Source: Betaproteobacteria bacterium (GTDB lineage Bacteria; Pseudomonadota; Gammaproteobacteria; Burkholderiales; Ga0077523). From it: a stretch of DNA of 44,183 bases. Position numbers and translations under genes: made by a program. The DNA lies in contig JANXYG010000073.1 in NCBI GenBank assembly GCA_025350245.1, forward strand, positions 1 to 44,183, read 5' to 3'. The notes under the pieces are model-generated. The model worked only from the letters and a program-made list of their open reading frames with translations, had not been told where the DNA came from and searched no databases. This document shows, in pieces, positions 1-6,349 of the stretch (within the stretch, counting starts at the first letter, position 1; each line of letters begins with the position of its first letter).

Positions 1-2
1 TC

Positions 3-131
3 GGGTTATCCATCGTGCGCGAGATCGCGCGTGCGCATGGCGGTGAGGCGAGGCTCGACAACGCCGCCGACGCTACCGGCACTCGGGTGCGGGTGACTTT
101 TCCGATCGCCGCGTTGGCGGGGCGAGACTAA
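3..131 (+). CDS. Sensor histidine kinase, C-terminal end only
   Basis: The reading frame enters from the left edge and gives 42 residues before a TAA stop. It opens with GLSIVREIARAHGGEARL, the G2-box pattern of the HATPase_c ATP-binding domain, and ends in a beta strand (TRVRVTFPI) typical of the last part of such kinases. The protein would autophosphorylate a histidine and pass the phosphate to a response regulator, which should lie outside the window. Input domain, membrane segments and the catalytic histidine are not visible. The gene ends 7 bases before the stop codon of the convergent HDOD-like remnant. Confidence 0.8.
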   Translation, partial: GLSIVREIARAHGGEARLDNAADATGTRVRVTFPIAALAGRD

Positions 132-137
132 AGACCA

Positions 138-593
138 CTAACCGCGACAAAACGCCGAGAGCTTGCACAATCCCTTGTCGGTGATGGTCAGGCAGGCGGC
201 ATAGCGAACTTCGAAGGCCATCATGGCATCCCGCCGGTTGGCGGTTGGCGGTTGGCGGTTGGCGGTTGGCGGTTGGCGGTTGGCGGTTGGCGGTTGGCGG
301 TTGGCGGTTGGCGGCATGACCGCAAGCTCGCACAGTTCGTTGGTGAAGATCGCCATCATCCGCATGCGGTCGAAGAGGTTCTCCAGTTTGGCGAGCGGCG
401 CCTCGCCGGCGGCGTTACTGTCGTCGGCGGTCAGACGATTGATGACCACCAGATTGTTCGAGAGCGCCGGGAAATTCTGCTTGCGCGACATGCGCCGCAA
501 CAGGAACTCGACCGTGCCGTGATTAGCGGCCTGCGCGGTGGCGCGCGGGCGGCGCCGAGCGCCGGGAGTGCCGCCCTGCTCATCGGCACCCAC
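138..593 (-). pseudogene. HDOD-type signalling protein, internally deleted remnant with repeat expansion
   Basis: The 151-residue frame contains VEFLLRRMSRKQNFPALSNN followed by VVINRLTADDSN, which resembles the start of the HDOD domain in a betaproteobacterial family of signalling proteins. It then jumps to MRMMAIFTNELCELAVM, which resembles a segment that lies more than 150 residues further on in full-length members. The HDOD core (KLLKLVNS-type helices) is absent, so an in-frame deletion is inferred. After it come 25-26 residues of PPTANRQ repeats encoded by the heptanucleotide array, then a short tail. Full-length relatives are several hundred residues long. The family assignment is from memory of motifs and is moderate; the start codon is uncertain. 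Confidence 0.4.
236..312. repeat. Perfect 11-copy heptanucleotide tandem repeat (GGTTGGC)
   Basis: Eleven uninterrupted copies of GGTTGGC fill 77 bases. On the minus strand every reading frame through the array is open and encodes the same cyclic heptapeptide (PPTANRQ). Because the unit is 7 bases, gaining or losing one copy shifts the downstream frame, so the tract could act as a slippage switch on the HDOD-like frame that runs through it. The perfection of the copies points to recent or ongoing slippage. Confidence 0.95.
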
Positions 594-600
594 GTGAGCC

Positions 601-2421
601 TCACGCCGCTATCGCCTCGCCTTCCTCCTGCTGCTGCAAGCGCCACATCTGCGCGTAGGTGGCGTCTTTCTCCAGCAGTTCGCGGTGGGTGCCGCGCTCG
701 ACGATGCGGCCATGTTCCATCACCAGGATCTGGTCGGCGTCGACGATGGTCGAGAGGCGGTGCGCGATGACCAACGTGGTGCGGTCGGCGGCGATGCGGG
801 CGAGTTCTTCCTGGATCGCCTTCTCCGATTTCGAGTCGAGCGCGCTGGTGGCTTCGTCGAAGATCAGGATGCTGGGATTCTTGAGGATCGCGCGGGCGAT
901 GGCGACGCGCTGCTTCTCGCCACCCGAAAGCTTGAGGCCGCGCTCGCCGACGCCGGTCTCGTAGCCGTCCGGCAGCGTGACGATGAAGTCGTGGATGTGG
1001 GCTGCACGAGCGGCTTCGAGCACTTCTTCGCGCGTGGCCTCGGTGCGACCGTAGGCGATGTTGTAGAAGATGGTGTCGTTGAACAACACGGTGTCCTGCG
1101 GGACGATGCCGATGACCGCGCGCACGCTCTTCTGCGTGACCAGCCGGATGTCCTGGCCGTCGATGGCCACGCGACCGAGCTGCACGTCGTAGAAGCGGTA
1201 GAGCAACCGCGCCAGGGTCGACTTGCCTGAGCCGCTGGTGCCCACCACCGCCACGGTCTTGCCGGCACCGATCTCGAAGCTCACGTCGTGCAGGATCTGA
1301 CGCTTGGGGTCGTAGAAGAAATCCACGCGCTCGAAACTCACCTTCGCGCCGCGCAGGGCCAGATCGGGCGCGCCCGGCGGATCGGCGATCTCGCGGTTTT
1401 CCTTGAGCAGACGGAACATCTTGTCCATGTCGGTGAGCGACTGCTTGATCTCGCGATACACCATGCCCAGGAAGTTGAGCGGAATGTAGAGCTGGATCAG
1501 CAGGCCGTTGACCAGCACCAGGTCGCCCAGGGTGAGCTTCTTCTCGACCACGCCCTGCGCGGCCAGCACCATCAACAACGTAACCGCACAGGCGATGATC
1601 AGGCTCTGGCCGATGTTGAGCAGGCCGAGCGAGGCCTCGTTGCGCACTTCGGCGGACTCGAATTTGCGCAGATTCTCGTCGTAGCGGCCGGCCTCGAATT
1701 CCTCATTGTTGAAGTACTTCACCGTCTCGTAGTTGAGCAGGCTGTCGATGGCGCGCGAGTTGGCCTTGGAGTCGAGTTCGTTGGCGCGGCGCCGGATGTC
1801 CATGCGCCATTCGGTGACCCAGAAGGTGAAGCCGATGTAGATGGCCACCGCCGCGAACGTCACTGCCGGAAAGCGCCAGTCGAACTTGGTGAGCAGCACC
1901 ACCGCCACCAGGCCGAACTCCAGGATCACCGGGATGATCGAGAACAGCATGTACGACAACATGGTCGAGATGCCGCGGGTGCCGCGCTCGATGTCGCGCG
2001 AGACCCCCCCGGTCTGGCGCTCGAGGTGGAAGCGCAGCGACAGCGAGTGCAGATGCCTGAACACCTGCAGCGCCGCCCGCCGGATGGCGCGTTTGGCCAC
2101 GCGCACGAATACGATGTCGCGCAGCTCCGCGAACAGCGTGGTCGACAGGCGCAGCAGCCCGTACATCAGCAGCAGGGAGAACGGCAGCACCAGCACGGCG
2201 GTCGAGGCGTCGAGCGAATCGATGATGCGCTTCATCACCAGCGGCACGCCGACGTTGGCAACCTTGGCCGCGATCAGGAAGCCGAGCGCGAGGGCGACGC
2301 GACCCTTGAACTCGAGCAGATACGGCAGCAGCATGCGCACCACGCGCCAGTCGCTGCGTTGCTTGACTGCGGGCGACCCGGCGACGGGCACTGCGGCGGG
2401 AATGGCGGAATGGGGATTCAT
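601..2421 (-). CDS. Atm1-type ABC exporter, fused permease and ATPase (half-transporter)
   Basis: This 606-residue protein has an N-terminal six-helix ABC exporter domain (about residues 30-330) and a C-terminal ATPase. Visible motifs are Walker A GTSGSGKST near residue 392, signature LSGGEKQR near 497, Walker B ILIFDEATSALD near 518 and the H-loop VIAHRLSTI. The segment GLLNIGQSLI followed by QLYIPLNFLGMVYREIKQ is characteristic of the Atm1/HMT1 branch, which exports glutathione-linked or metal-linked compounds across the inner membrane as a homodimer. Start ATG 2421 (MNPHSAIP) is chosen because the upstream 300 bases in frame look non-coding and overlap the integrase stub. It is a single gene; the next gene on this strand is the HDOD remnant 7 bases downstream. 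Substrate is not deducible. Confidence 0.88.
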   Translation of the reverse strand: MNPHSAIPAAVPVAGSPAVKQRSDWRVVRMLLPYLLEFKGRVALALGFLIAAKVANVGVPLVMKRIIDSLDASTAVLVLPFSLLLMYGLLRLSTTLFAELRDIVFVRVAKRAIRRAALQVFRHLHSLSLRFHLERQTGGVSRDIERGTRGISTMLSYMLFSIIPVILEFGLVAVVLLTKFDWRFPAVTFAAVAIYIGFTFWVTEWRMDIRRRANELDSKANSRAIDSLLNYETVKYFNNEEFEAGRYDENLRKFESAEVRNEASLGLLNIGQSLIIACAVTLLMVLAAQGVVEKKLTLGDLVLVNGLLIQLYIPLNFLGMVYREIKQSLTDMDKMFRLLKENREIADPPGAPDLALRGAKVSFERVDFFYDPKRQILHDVSFEIGAGKTVAVVGTSGSGKSTLARLLYRFYDVQLGRVAIDGQDIRLVTQKSVRAVIGIVPQDTVLFNDTIFYNIAYGRTEATREEVLEAARAAHIHDFIVTLPDGYETGVGERGLKLSGGEKQRVAIARAILKNPSILIFDEATSALDSKSEKAIQEELARIAADRTTLVIAHRLSTIVDADQILVMEHGRIVERGTHRELLEKDATYAQMWRLQQQEEGEAIAA

Positions 2422-2689
2422 CGGTAGACGATTGGGTCGGCAACCGGACATTGAAAGGGCGCACAGTCGATGCACGCCCCGATGCCGGGTGCCCGTGGAT
2501 CGGACACCTCGCATTATGACCGACCCGATCGGCGACCGACCTACTCGACCGCGGATGTTGCCCGGTGCCGCGGCAGTCGCACCTCGATACCGCGCCCGCG
2601 CTGGTCCAGCCAAGGTCTCACCCCTCCGCCGCGCGCCACCGAGAGGATCATCCCCCTCGCGAGCACCCTCGAGCCCGGTCGAGGTGCCG

Positions 2690-2810
2690 ATTTTCGGTGC
2701 GGATGGAGTAGTGTTTTGACCTGAGAGCGTCACCTACTCACGGAAGTGGCGTGGGTTGCGGTGCAACAAGATTCGACACGGTGGCGGCGAGGTGCGTGGC
2801 GGTATTTCAT
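2690..2810 (-). pseudogene. intI: 5' stub of an integron integrase (intI) gene
   Basis: On the minus strand, bases 2731-2693 encode DALRSKHYSIRTE, matching the N-terminal core-binding-domain signature of integron integrases (typically R.RHYSLRTE near residues 20-35). The match ends after about 14 residues (then NRHLDR), and no catalytic RHRY residues follow before the ABC exporter gene. An ATG at 2810 directly after the SOS box would place the motif at the expected distance, but it is in another frame and a TGA sits just upstream of the motif, so at least one frameshift and a large 3' deletion are needed. The motif is short, so this call leans on context: divergent orientation to the cassettes and the SOS box. 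Confidence 0.5.
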
Positions 2811-2813
2811 GAA

Positions 2814-2829
2814 CTGTTTTTGTATACAG
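2814..2829 (-). promoter_or_regulatory. LexA (SOS) box
   Basis: CTGTTTTTGTATACAG has the CTGT-N8-ACAG form of the proteobacterial LexA operator. Read on the minus strand it is CTGTATACAAAAACAG, one base away from the known umuDC operator core of Escherichia coli. It lies 4 bases upstream of the ATG at 2810, so LexA bound here would block transcription toward the integrase stub. LexA control of intI is established for several integrons. Confidence 0.6.
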
Positions 2830-3239
2830 CTATCTGGTCCGATACTCGGCGTCAAACGACGCGGCGTTTTGCCCCATTTCAGTCCGACATTTCGTAGGGC
2901 GTTGCGCCGCACGAGATCTGAAGCACTTGGCCGGTAGGCATCCTCGCTTCGTTTCACCAGATTGGCGGCTTCCCGTCCGCGGCGCGTATCGGCGGCGGGC
3001 CAGGTGTTCAGTTGGTGTCGCGCCGCTCGTCGTGTCCCCGACCTTTCGCCAATCACCAGCATCGCGTTCGCTGCCAGCAATCCGTCTCCGTTTCGGCGCC
3101 TCGGCAATGCTGCCGCCGAGCGTCTGCGACCATCACCCCGGCACCGTGCCGGTTCGGTGTTCCTCGCGACGTGCAGTCGCACTATTCTTCCGGCATGCAC
3201 AGCCTCGCTTTCCACTATCCAGGCTTCAATGCTGTCCGA
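2830..3239. other. Non-coding stretch between SOS box and first attC-like site
   Basis: These 410 bases hold no recognisable gene. A minus-strand frame stays open through most of it but has no SD-like start and an arginine-rich composition typical of antisense GC-rich DNA. No GTTRRRY core that could mark attI or an earlier attC was found on the plus strand. It would be the position of attI and a first cassette in an intact integron; if one was there it is no longer recognisable. Confidence 0.5.
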
Positions 3240-3330
3240 GCCCAACCCGGCGCTCGGGCGGACTCGCGGAGCAGGGCGTTTCCTCTACGGGTGGCATTCC
3301 GTCGCGCGCCGCACAGCTCAAACGTTGGGC
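3240..3330 (+). other. attC-like recombination site 1
   Basis: The 91-base segment starts with the inverse core GCCCAAC (3240-3246) and ends with the core GTTGGGC (3324-3330), exact complements of each other and both matching the attC consensus (RYYYAAC ... GTTRRRY). Inside, GGGCGGACTCGCG and its partner CGCGCGCCGCAC form an imperfect inverted repeat, as expected of the L''/L' boxes of an attC hairpin. It precedes the ParE-type cassette. Confidence 0.65.
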
Positions 3331-3391
3331 GTCTTAAGAATACCGTCACCAATCGGCGTAGAGTTAACGCGGTATTTTGGAGGCCTTGAAA

Positions 3392-3616
3392 ATGGAAACC
3401 CAGCTAGAAATCTTGGAATCAGAGGCACTAAAACTCACGCTTGGTGAGCGCGCTGCGCTCGCCCAACGACTTCTGGCCAGCCTCGACGAGGATTCGAAAA
3501 TCGAGGACGCGTGGGCGGCCGAGATCGAACGTCGCATCGCCGATGTCGAGAGCGGAGCGGTTCAGGTCATTCCGATCGCGGAGGCTCTGGCAAGGGTACG
3601 TGCCGCGCTGAAGTGA
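3392..3616 (+). CDS. Antitoxin of a ParE-type toxin-antitoxin cassette (addiction module component family)
   Basis: A 74-residue acidic protein starting METQLEILESEALKLTLGER and containing LLASLDEDSKIEDAWAAEI, the pattern of the short addiction-module antitoxin family (TIGR02574 type) whose members pair with ParE/RelE toxins. It should bind and neutralise the toxin encoded directly downstream and autoregulate the pair. Start ATG 3392 is favoured by GGAGG at 3379-3383, 8 bases upstream. The stop TGA overlaps the GTG start of the toxin. The gene sits 61 bases after attC-like site 1, as the first gene of an integron cassette. Confidence 0.75.
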   Translation: METQLEILESEALKLTLGERAALAQRLLASLDEDSKIEDAWAAEIERRIADVESGAVQVIPIAEALARVRAALK

Positions 3617-3906
3617 ATCTGGTCATTCTTCCACTCGCCTTTGGCGAGTTGCACGATGCCGCCGCCTTTTATGCCGTGAGCGCGAATACCGAGCTTGGCC
3701 TCGCGTTCGTCGCCGAGTTTCACCGAGCCGTAGATGCTATCTTGGCGAATCCCCTCGTCGGCGCAGTCTTCCGTGGGACCCGGCGCCGTTATGTTCTCCG
3801 CCGATTCCCCTACAGTGTTTTCTATCAAGTTACGTCCGAAGAAATTCGGGTTGTTGCGGTCGCTCATCACCGCCGGCGTCCTTCGTATTGGGCAGGTCGC
3901 AAGTAG
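3613..3906 (+). CDS. ParE/RelE-family toxin
   Basis: A 97-residue basic protein with the ParE/RelE fold pattern: an N-terminal strand and helix (LPLAFGELHDAAAFYAVSA), LGLAFVAEFHRAVDAILANP in the middle, then RRRYVLRRFPYSVFYQVTSE and IRVVAVAHHRRRPSYWAGR. ParE members poison DNA gyrase and RelE members cleave mRNA on ribosomes; the sequence does not decide between them. GTG at 3613 is the start that gives the usual length and translational coupling (GTGA overlap) to the antitoxin. The gene is followed after 27 bases by attC-like site 2, so antitoxin and toxin form one cassette. Confidence 0.78.
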   Translation: MNLVILPLAFGELHDAAAFYAVSANTELGLAFVAEFHRAVDAILANPLVGAVFRGTRRRYVLRRFPYSVFYQVTSEEIRVVAVAHHRRRPSYWAGRK

Positions 3907-3933
3907 CTCTCTGCAACGCGTGCCGGGCAAGAC

Positions 3934-4005
3934 GTCCAACCCTTCCATCGAGGGGGTGACTAAAAGGCTGCGCCTTTTAGTCACCCCTCATGTCAAACGT
4001 TGGGC
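3934..4005 (+). other. attC-like recombination site 2 with long perfect hairpin
   Basis: Begins with GTCCAAC (3934-3940) and ends with GTTGGGC (3999-4005). Between them lies a very strong inverted repeat, GGGGTGACTAAAAGG and CCTTTTAGTCACCCC around a 5-base loop (CTGCG). The flanking TCAAAC before the core is shared with site 1, as is the GTC after it. Size (72 bases), core sequences and single-strand folding potential all fit attC sites. It lies between the ParE-type cassette and the HicBA cassette. Confidence 0.72.
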
Positions 4006-4100
4006 GTCACCGCACTCGCCTTATGCTCTCCGGTGGAGGCTGCGTCCTGCGTAGGCCCGAAAGAGAGATAATTGCCTCTTCGGACATCCGGGAGCACCAC

Positions 4101-4307
4101 ATGGAACTGACCGCCGTTCTGACACATGCGGAAGAAGGCGGGTTCATCGCCCTCAATCCCGAAACGGGCACGACGACACAGGGTGAGACGATCGAGGAAG
4201 CGATCGACAATCTGAAGGACGCCACGGCTCTGTACCTGGCTGAGTTCCCCCTGACGAAAGGGGGCCATCCGGTCGTTACGATGTTTACAGTCCCCGTGAG
4301 TGCCTAA
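4101..4307 (+). CDS. hicB: HicB-family antitoxin
   Basis: A 68-residue protein reading MELTAVLTHAEEGGFIALNP, ETGTTTQGETIEEAIDNLKD and ATALYLAEFP, the degenerate RNase H-like fold of short HicB antitoxins. HicB masks the HicA mRNA interferase and often represses its own operon; the short form here lacks an added DNA-binding domain. Start ATG 4101 follows GGGAG at 4090-4094. The 3' end overlaps hicA by 8 bases. Order hicB-hicA is the reverse of the classical hicAB order but is common for this short family. Confidence 0.8.
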   Translation: MELTAVLTHAEEGGFIALNPETGTTTQGETIEEAIDNLKDATALYLAEFPLTKGGHPVVTMFTVPVSA

Positions 4308-4515
4308 GCTCCCGCGGGTCTCTGGTGCCGAAGCGATAGGGGCACTGAAAAGACTGGGTTTCGTGATGGTGCGCCAAAGCGGCAGTCACGTCGTTCTACG
4401 GCGAGACGGAATCGGTTGTGTGGTTCCCTTGCACCGCGAACTGAAAGTTGGGACCCTCGCGGGTGTACTGCGGCAGGCACAAGTTCACGCAGACGACTTC
4501 ATTGGGGCACTATGA
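4300..4515 (+). CDS. hicA: HicA-family toxin (mRNA interferase)
   Basis: A 71-residue protein with the dsRBD-like HicA fold: PRVSGAEAIGALKRLGFVMV, then RQSGSHVVLRRDG containing the catalytic histidine (SH), then VPLHRELKVGTLAGVLRQAQ. HicA cleaves mRNA until bound by HicB. The GTG start at 4300 lies inside the end of hicB, giving translational coupling. The stop codon is followed one base later by the inverse core GCCCAAC of attC-like site 3, so the hicBA pair fills a second cassette. Confidence 0.85.
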   Translation: MPKLPRVSGAEAIGALKRLGFVMVRQSGSHVVLRRDGIGCVVPLHRELKVGTLAGVLRQAQVHADDFIGAL

Positions 4516-4516
4516 C

Positions 4517-4607
4517 GCCCAACCGTGCGCTCGTTCGGACCGTCCGCCTGCGGCGTCCGGTTTGCAGCCGCGCGCTCGGCGTTTCGAAGCGCACCCTGGG
4601 GTTGTGA
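4517..4607 (+). other. attC-like site 3, left half good, right core degenerate
   Basis: Starts with the inverse core GCCCAAC (4517-4523) directly after hicA. An inner inverted repeat GTGCGCT/AGCGCAC (4525-4531 and 4587-4593) fits an attC stem. The expected right core is only GTTGTGA (4601-4607), two mismatches from GTTRRRY. It would be the terminal site of the array, where the bases after the crossover G derive from another site, or it has decayed. Confidence 0.45.
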
Positions 4608-4630
4608 CAAGAGCACAACCGTATCGACCC

Positions 4631-5200
4631 CTACCAGCCGAACCCCGGCGAGAACCCGAAACCGAGACCGCCATGCGGATGGCCCCAGCGAGGGCCCCAT
4701 CCGGGGCCGTAACCGTAACCCCAACCGGGCCCCCAGAACGGATCGTAGTAGCGCGGACCGCCGATCGAGTAACCCCACGAAAACTGGCTGCGGGGAGACA
4801 GGCGCGGCGCGGACTTGCGCGCTTCCTCCTGCTTGCGCAGCTCTTCGCGGGCAGACCAGTCGCGCTTCTCGGCGTCGAGCGCGCGCTTCTTCCAGTAGTC
4901 GGGGTCGTCGTCGCCATCAAGGGCCGAGGAGGTCTTGCCGCCACCCAGCTCCTGGGCCAGGCGGCGCCACTGGGCGGCCTGCTGCGGATCCTTCGCGGTG
5001 CCGAGGCCGCGCTCATGGATTTCGGCGAGCGCGGTCGCCGCCTGGGCATCGCCGGCATCCGCCGCCGCCACCAGCAGGCGCATCGCGGTCGGGAAGTCCT
5101 GGCGCAGATAGGCATCCCAGCCCTGCCGGTAGTCGGCGGTCTGGGCATTCGCGGCGGCGGCTGCCGCCAACAGCAGAAGAGAGGTGGCGATCCGGCGCAT
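4631..5200 (-). CDS. Exported protein with Sel1/TPR-like helices and a Gly/Trp/Tyr-rich tail
   Basis: A 189-residue protein with a clear signal peptide (RRIATSLLLLAAAAAANAQ) and predicted cleavage after NAQ. Residues about 25-85 (RQGWDAYLRQDFPTAMRLLV, then AAADAGDAQAATALAEIHER, then GLGTAKDPQQAAQWRRLAQE) look like one or two Sel1/TPR repeats. A charged stretch follows, and the last 45 residues are rich in G, W, Y, P and F (GPGWGYGYGPGWGPRWG). Similar small exported Sel1-like proteins occur in betaproteobacteria without known function; the tail suggests adhesion to membranes, polysaccharide or partner proteins. It is convergent with the integron relic and separated from it by only 23 bases. 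Function unknown. Confidence 0.7.
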   Translation of the reverse strand: MRRIATSLLLLAAAAAANAQTADYRQGWDAYLRQDFPTAMRLLVAAADAGDAQAATALAEIHERGLGTAKDPQQAAQWRRLAQELGGGKTSSALDGDDDPDYWKKRALDAEKRDWSAREELRKQEEARKSAPRLSPRSQFSWGYSIGGPRYYDPFWGPGWGYGYGPGWGPRWGHPHGGLGFGFSPGFGW

Positions 5201-5321
5201 GGGAGGGATCCCGGAGAGTCAAGTACCCATTCTGACCCAATGCACAAGGAAAGATTCGACTTCGAGGCACCCGGCCCAACGACTTCGCAGCCTTGGGGTG
5301 CCGAACGAAGGGCCTTCAGCA

Positions 5322-5406
5322 GCGAAGGGGCCCCGCCCACAGGGTCCCCCGAGGACGGGGCGCCCCCTCGAGGGGGAAGGCGGAGCGCAGCGCAGCCTGG
5401 GGGTGG
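5322..5406 (-). repeat. Dispersed intergenic repeat, copy 1
   Basis: Core parts are the end motif CTGGGGGTGG, a GC palindrome CCCCCTCGAGGGGG and a second arm TCCCCCGAGGACGGGG. On the minus strand its first bases directly continue the stop codon of the gene at 5410-5901, which ends GAGGTGACGTCCACC. The same unit recurs at 27516, 30079, 30171, 38297, 38389 and 41119. Confidence 0.9.
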
Positions 5407-5409
5407 ACG

Positions 5410-5901
5410 TCACCTCGCCATCAAGAGCAGCAGGCTGACGAATCCGCCGGCCAGCATGCTGCAAGAGATCAGGTACACGGCTGCACGCGGTTCGTGCACC
5501 CGCATGCGCACGTCGACGGCGGCGAGGTCGCGCGGTCCGCCACGGGTGTTGCCAGCGGAAAAGGCCTTGAGGCGGTAGTGCCCCGGGCGATCCACCTGCA
5601 GCCGGTCAACGGGCACGGCATCGATGCCGAACCGCAACTTCACGTCGCGGCTCCATAGCCAGCTGCCTTCGCGCTCGAGTTCGACCCTGACGTCGGTCTG
5701 TGAGTCCTGCCCGGGCCGGGCCCGCGCAATGATGCGCAGCGGGTTCATGCCGGGATCGATGTCGAACTGCGCTTCGCCCGGGACATCGCAGCGCGCGAGC
5801 AGGCGGGAACCGAAGAAGGTGCAAAAGATGTAGTAGCCGGCCGCAACGAGGAAGCCGGCGACGGTGATCGTGAACAGCAGCAGTGCAACAACGTGAGACA
5901 T
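5410..5901 (-). CDS. Conserved hypothetical inner-membrane protein, two membrane segments
   Basis: A 163-residue protein with one hydrophobic helix at the start (VALLLFTITVAGFLVAAGYY) and one at the end (VYLISCSMLAGGFVSLLLLM). The roughly 110 residues between them are hydrophilic with beta-strand character (MNPLRIIARARPGQ, VRVELEREGSWLW), likely a periplasmic or cytosolic beta domain. Start ATG 5901 (MSHVV) is used in preference to an in-frame TTG at 5910. I do not recognise the family. It lies 50 bases after the small gene at 5952-6071 on the same strand and probably shares its transcript. Its stop codon merges with repeat copy 1. Confidence 0.65.
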   Translation of the reverse strand: MSHVVALLLFTITVAGFLVAAGYYIFCTFFGSRLLARCDVPGEAQFDIDPGMNPLRIIARARPGQDSQTDVRVELEREGSWLWSRDVKLRFGIDAVPVDRLQVDRPGHYRLKAFSAGNTRGGPRDLAAVDVRMRVHEPRAAVYLISCSMLAGGFVSLLLLMAR

Positions 5902-5951
5902 GGCATGCAATGCGCACCGAGCAACCGGCGCGCTTCCTGGAAGATGGAGTC

Positions 5952-6071
5952 CTAGCGACGGCGGCGGGGGTCGCGCGTACGCACCGGCACCGGCGAGCGG
6001 TCACCGAACGGCGGGCGGACGGCGGTACGCACCAGATCCAGAAGCTTGCCGATCAGGGCGATGACGGACAT
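5952..6071 (-). CDS. Small hypothetical protein, 39 residues
   Basis: The minus strand from ATG 6071 encodes a 39-residue peptide: an amphipathic or hydrophobic helix (SVIALIGKLLDLVRTAV) followed by a proline- and arginine-rich tail ending RDPRRRR and TAG. It is probably a small membrane-associated peptide and would be first in a two-gene unit with the membrane protein at 5410-5901. Support is limited to an open frame with a good start, helix-like composition and position. Confidence 0.4.
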   Translation of the reverse strand: MSVIALIGKLLDLVRTAVRPPFGDRSPVPVRTRDPRRRR

Positions 6072-6197
6072 GAGTGACTCCATTGCGTGGGGTGACCCGC
6101 GGGACGCGGGGGTCGACATTCGCGACCGGGCATAGCTCTTCGAGCAGGTTGCATGCCACTAGTTCAGGTGGAAGACGGCGAATGCAACGGTGTCGCC

Positions 6198-6257
6198 GAC
6201 ATTCGACATTGCCAGCGGGCGACTGCCGACATTCGACATTGCCAGCGGGCGACTGCC
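6198..6257. repeat. 30-bp direct tandem repeat, two perfect copies
   Basis: Two identical adjacent 30-base units start GACATTCGACATTGCCAGCG and end GGCGACTGCC, followed by a third, degenerate partial copy (GAAATTCGCCATTGC). They lie in the divergent intergenic region between the small gene at 6071 and the gene at 6350, where promoters for both must be. Function as a regulator-binding array is possible but not shown. Confidence 0.9.
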
Positions 6258-6349
6258 GAAATTCGCCATTGCGGATGTCATCGTGCACCGTGCAAGACGG
6301 CTAGAATCCGGGGTTCATCGAGCACCATCGCCCCCGGAGAGCCCGCCAC

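Larger units (their letters stand above)
2690..4607. mobile_element. Relic of a chromosomal integron: intI stub, SOS box, attC-like sites, two toxin-antitoxin cassettes
   Basis: Taken together, the parts form the standard integron layout. A minus-strand stub with an integron-integrase-like motif lies at the left. A LexA box precedes it. To the right come plus-strand cassettes separated by sites that begin RYYYAAC and end GTTRRRY: 3240-3330, 3934-4005, and a third whose right end is degenerate (4517-4607). Both recognisable cassettes are toxin-antitoxin pairs, the type known to stabilise sedentary arrays. The integrase is destroyed, so this would be a cluster of attC sites lacking an integrase. 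The assembly of parts is inference; each part is listed separately. Confidence 0.7.

Noticed and set aside
236-312. The heptamer array as a CRISPR or other spacer array
   Set aside because: Units are contiguous with no spacers and are only 7 bases long; it is a simple tandem repeat.
1288-2427. Long plus-strand frame opposite the ABC exporter
   Set aside because: It is antisense to a gene with complete exporter motifs, is rich in H, Q, R and E as expected of a GC-rich shadow, and shows no family motif.
2441-2660. Minus-strand stretch with GRGIEVRLPRHRA, resembling a histidine-kinase end
   Set aside because: The likeness is limited to about ten residues and no G-box precedes it clearly; it may be a remnant but cannot be supported.
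2730-3245. 171-residue minus-strand frame between SOS box and attC site
   Set aside because: No good start codon or ribosome binding site, arginine-rich composition, and it runs over the LexA box and attC core.
4510-5340. Overlapping long frames on both strands around the Sel1-like gene
   Set aside because: Only the minus-strand frame 4631-5200 has a signal peptide and repeat structure; the others are its shadows.
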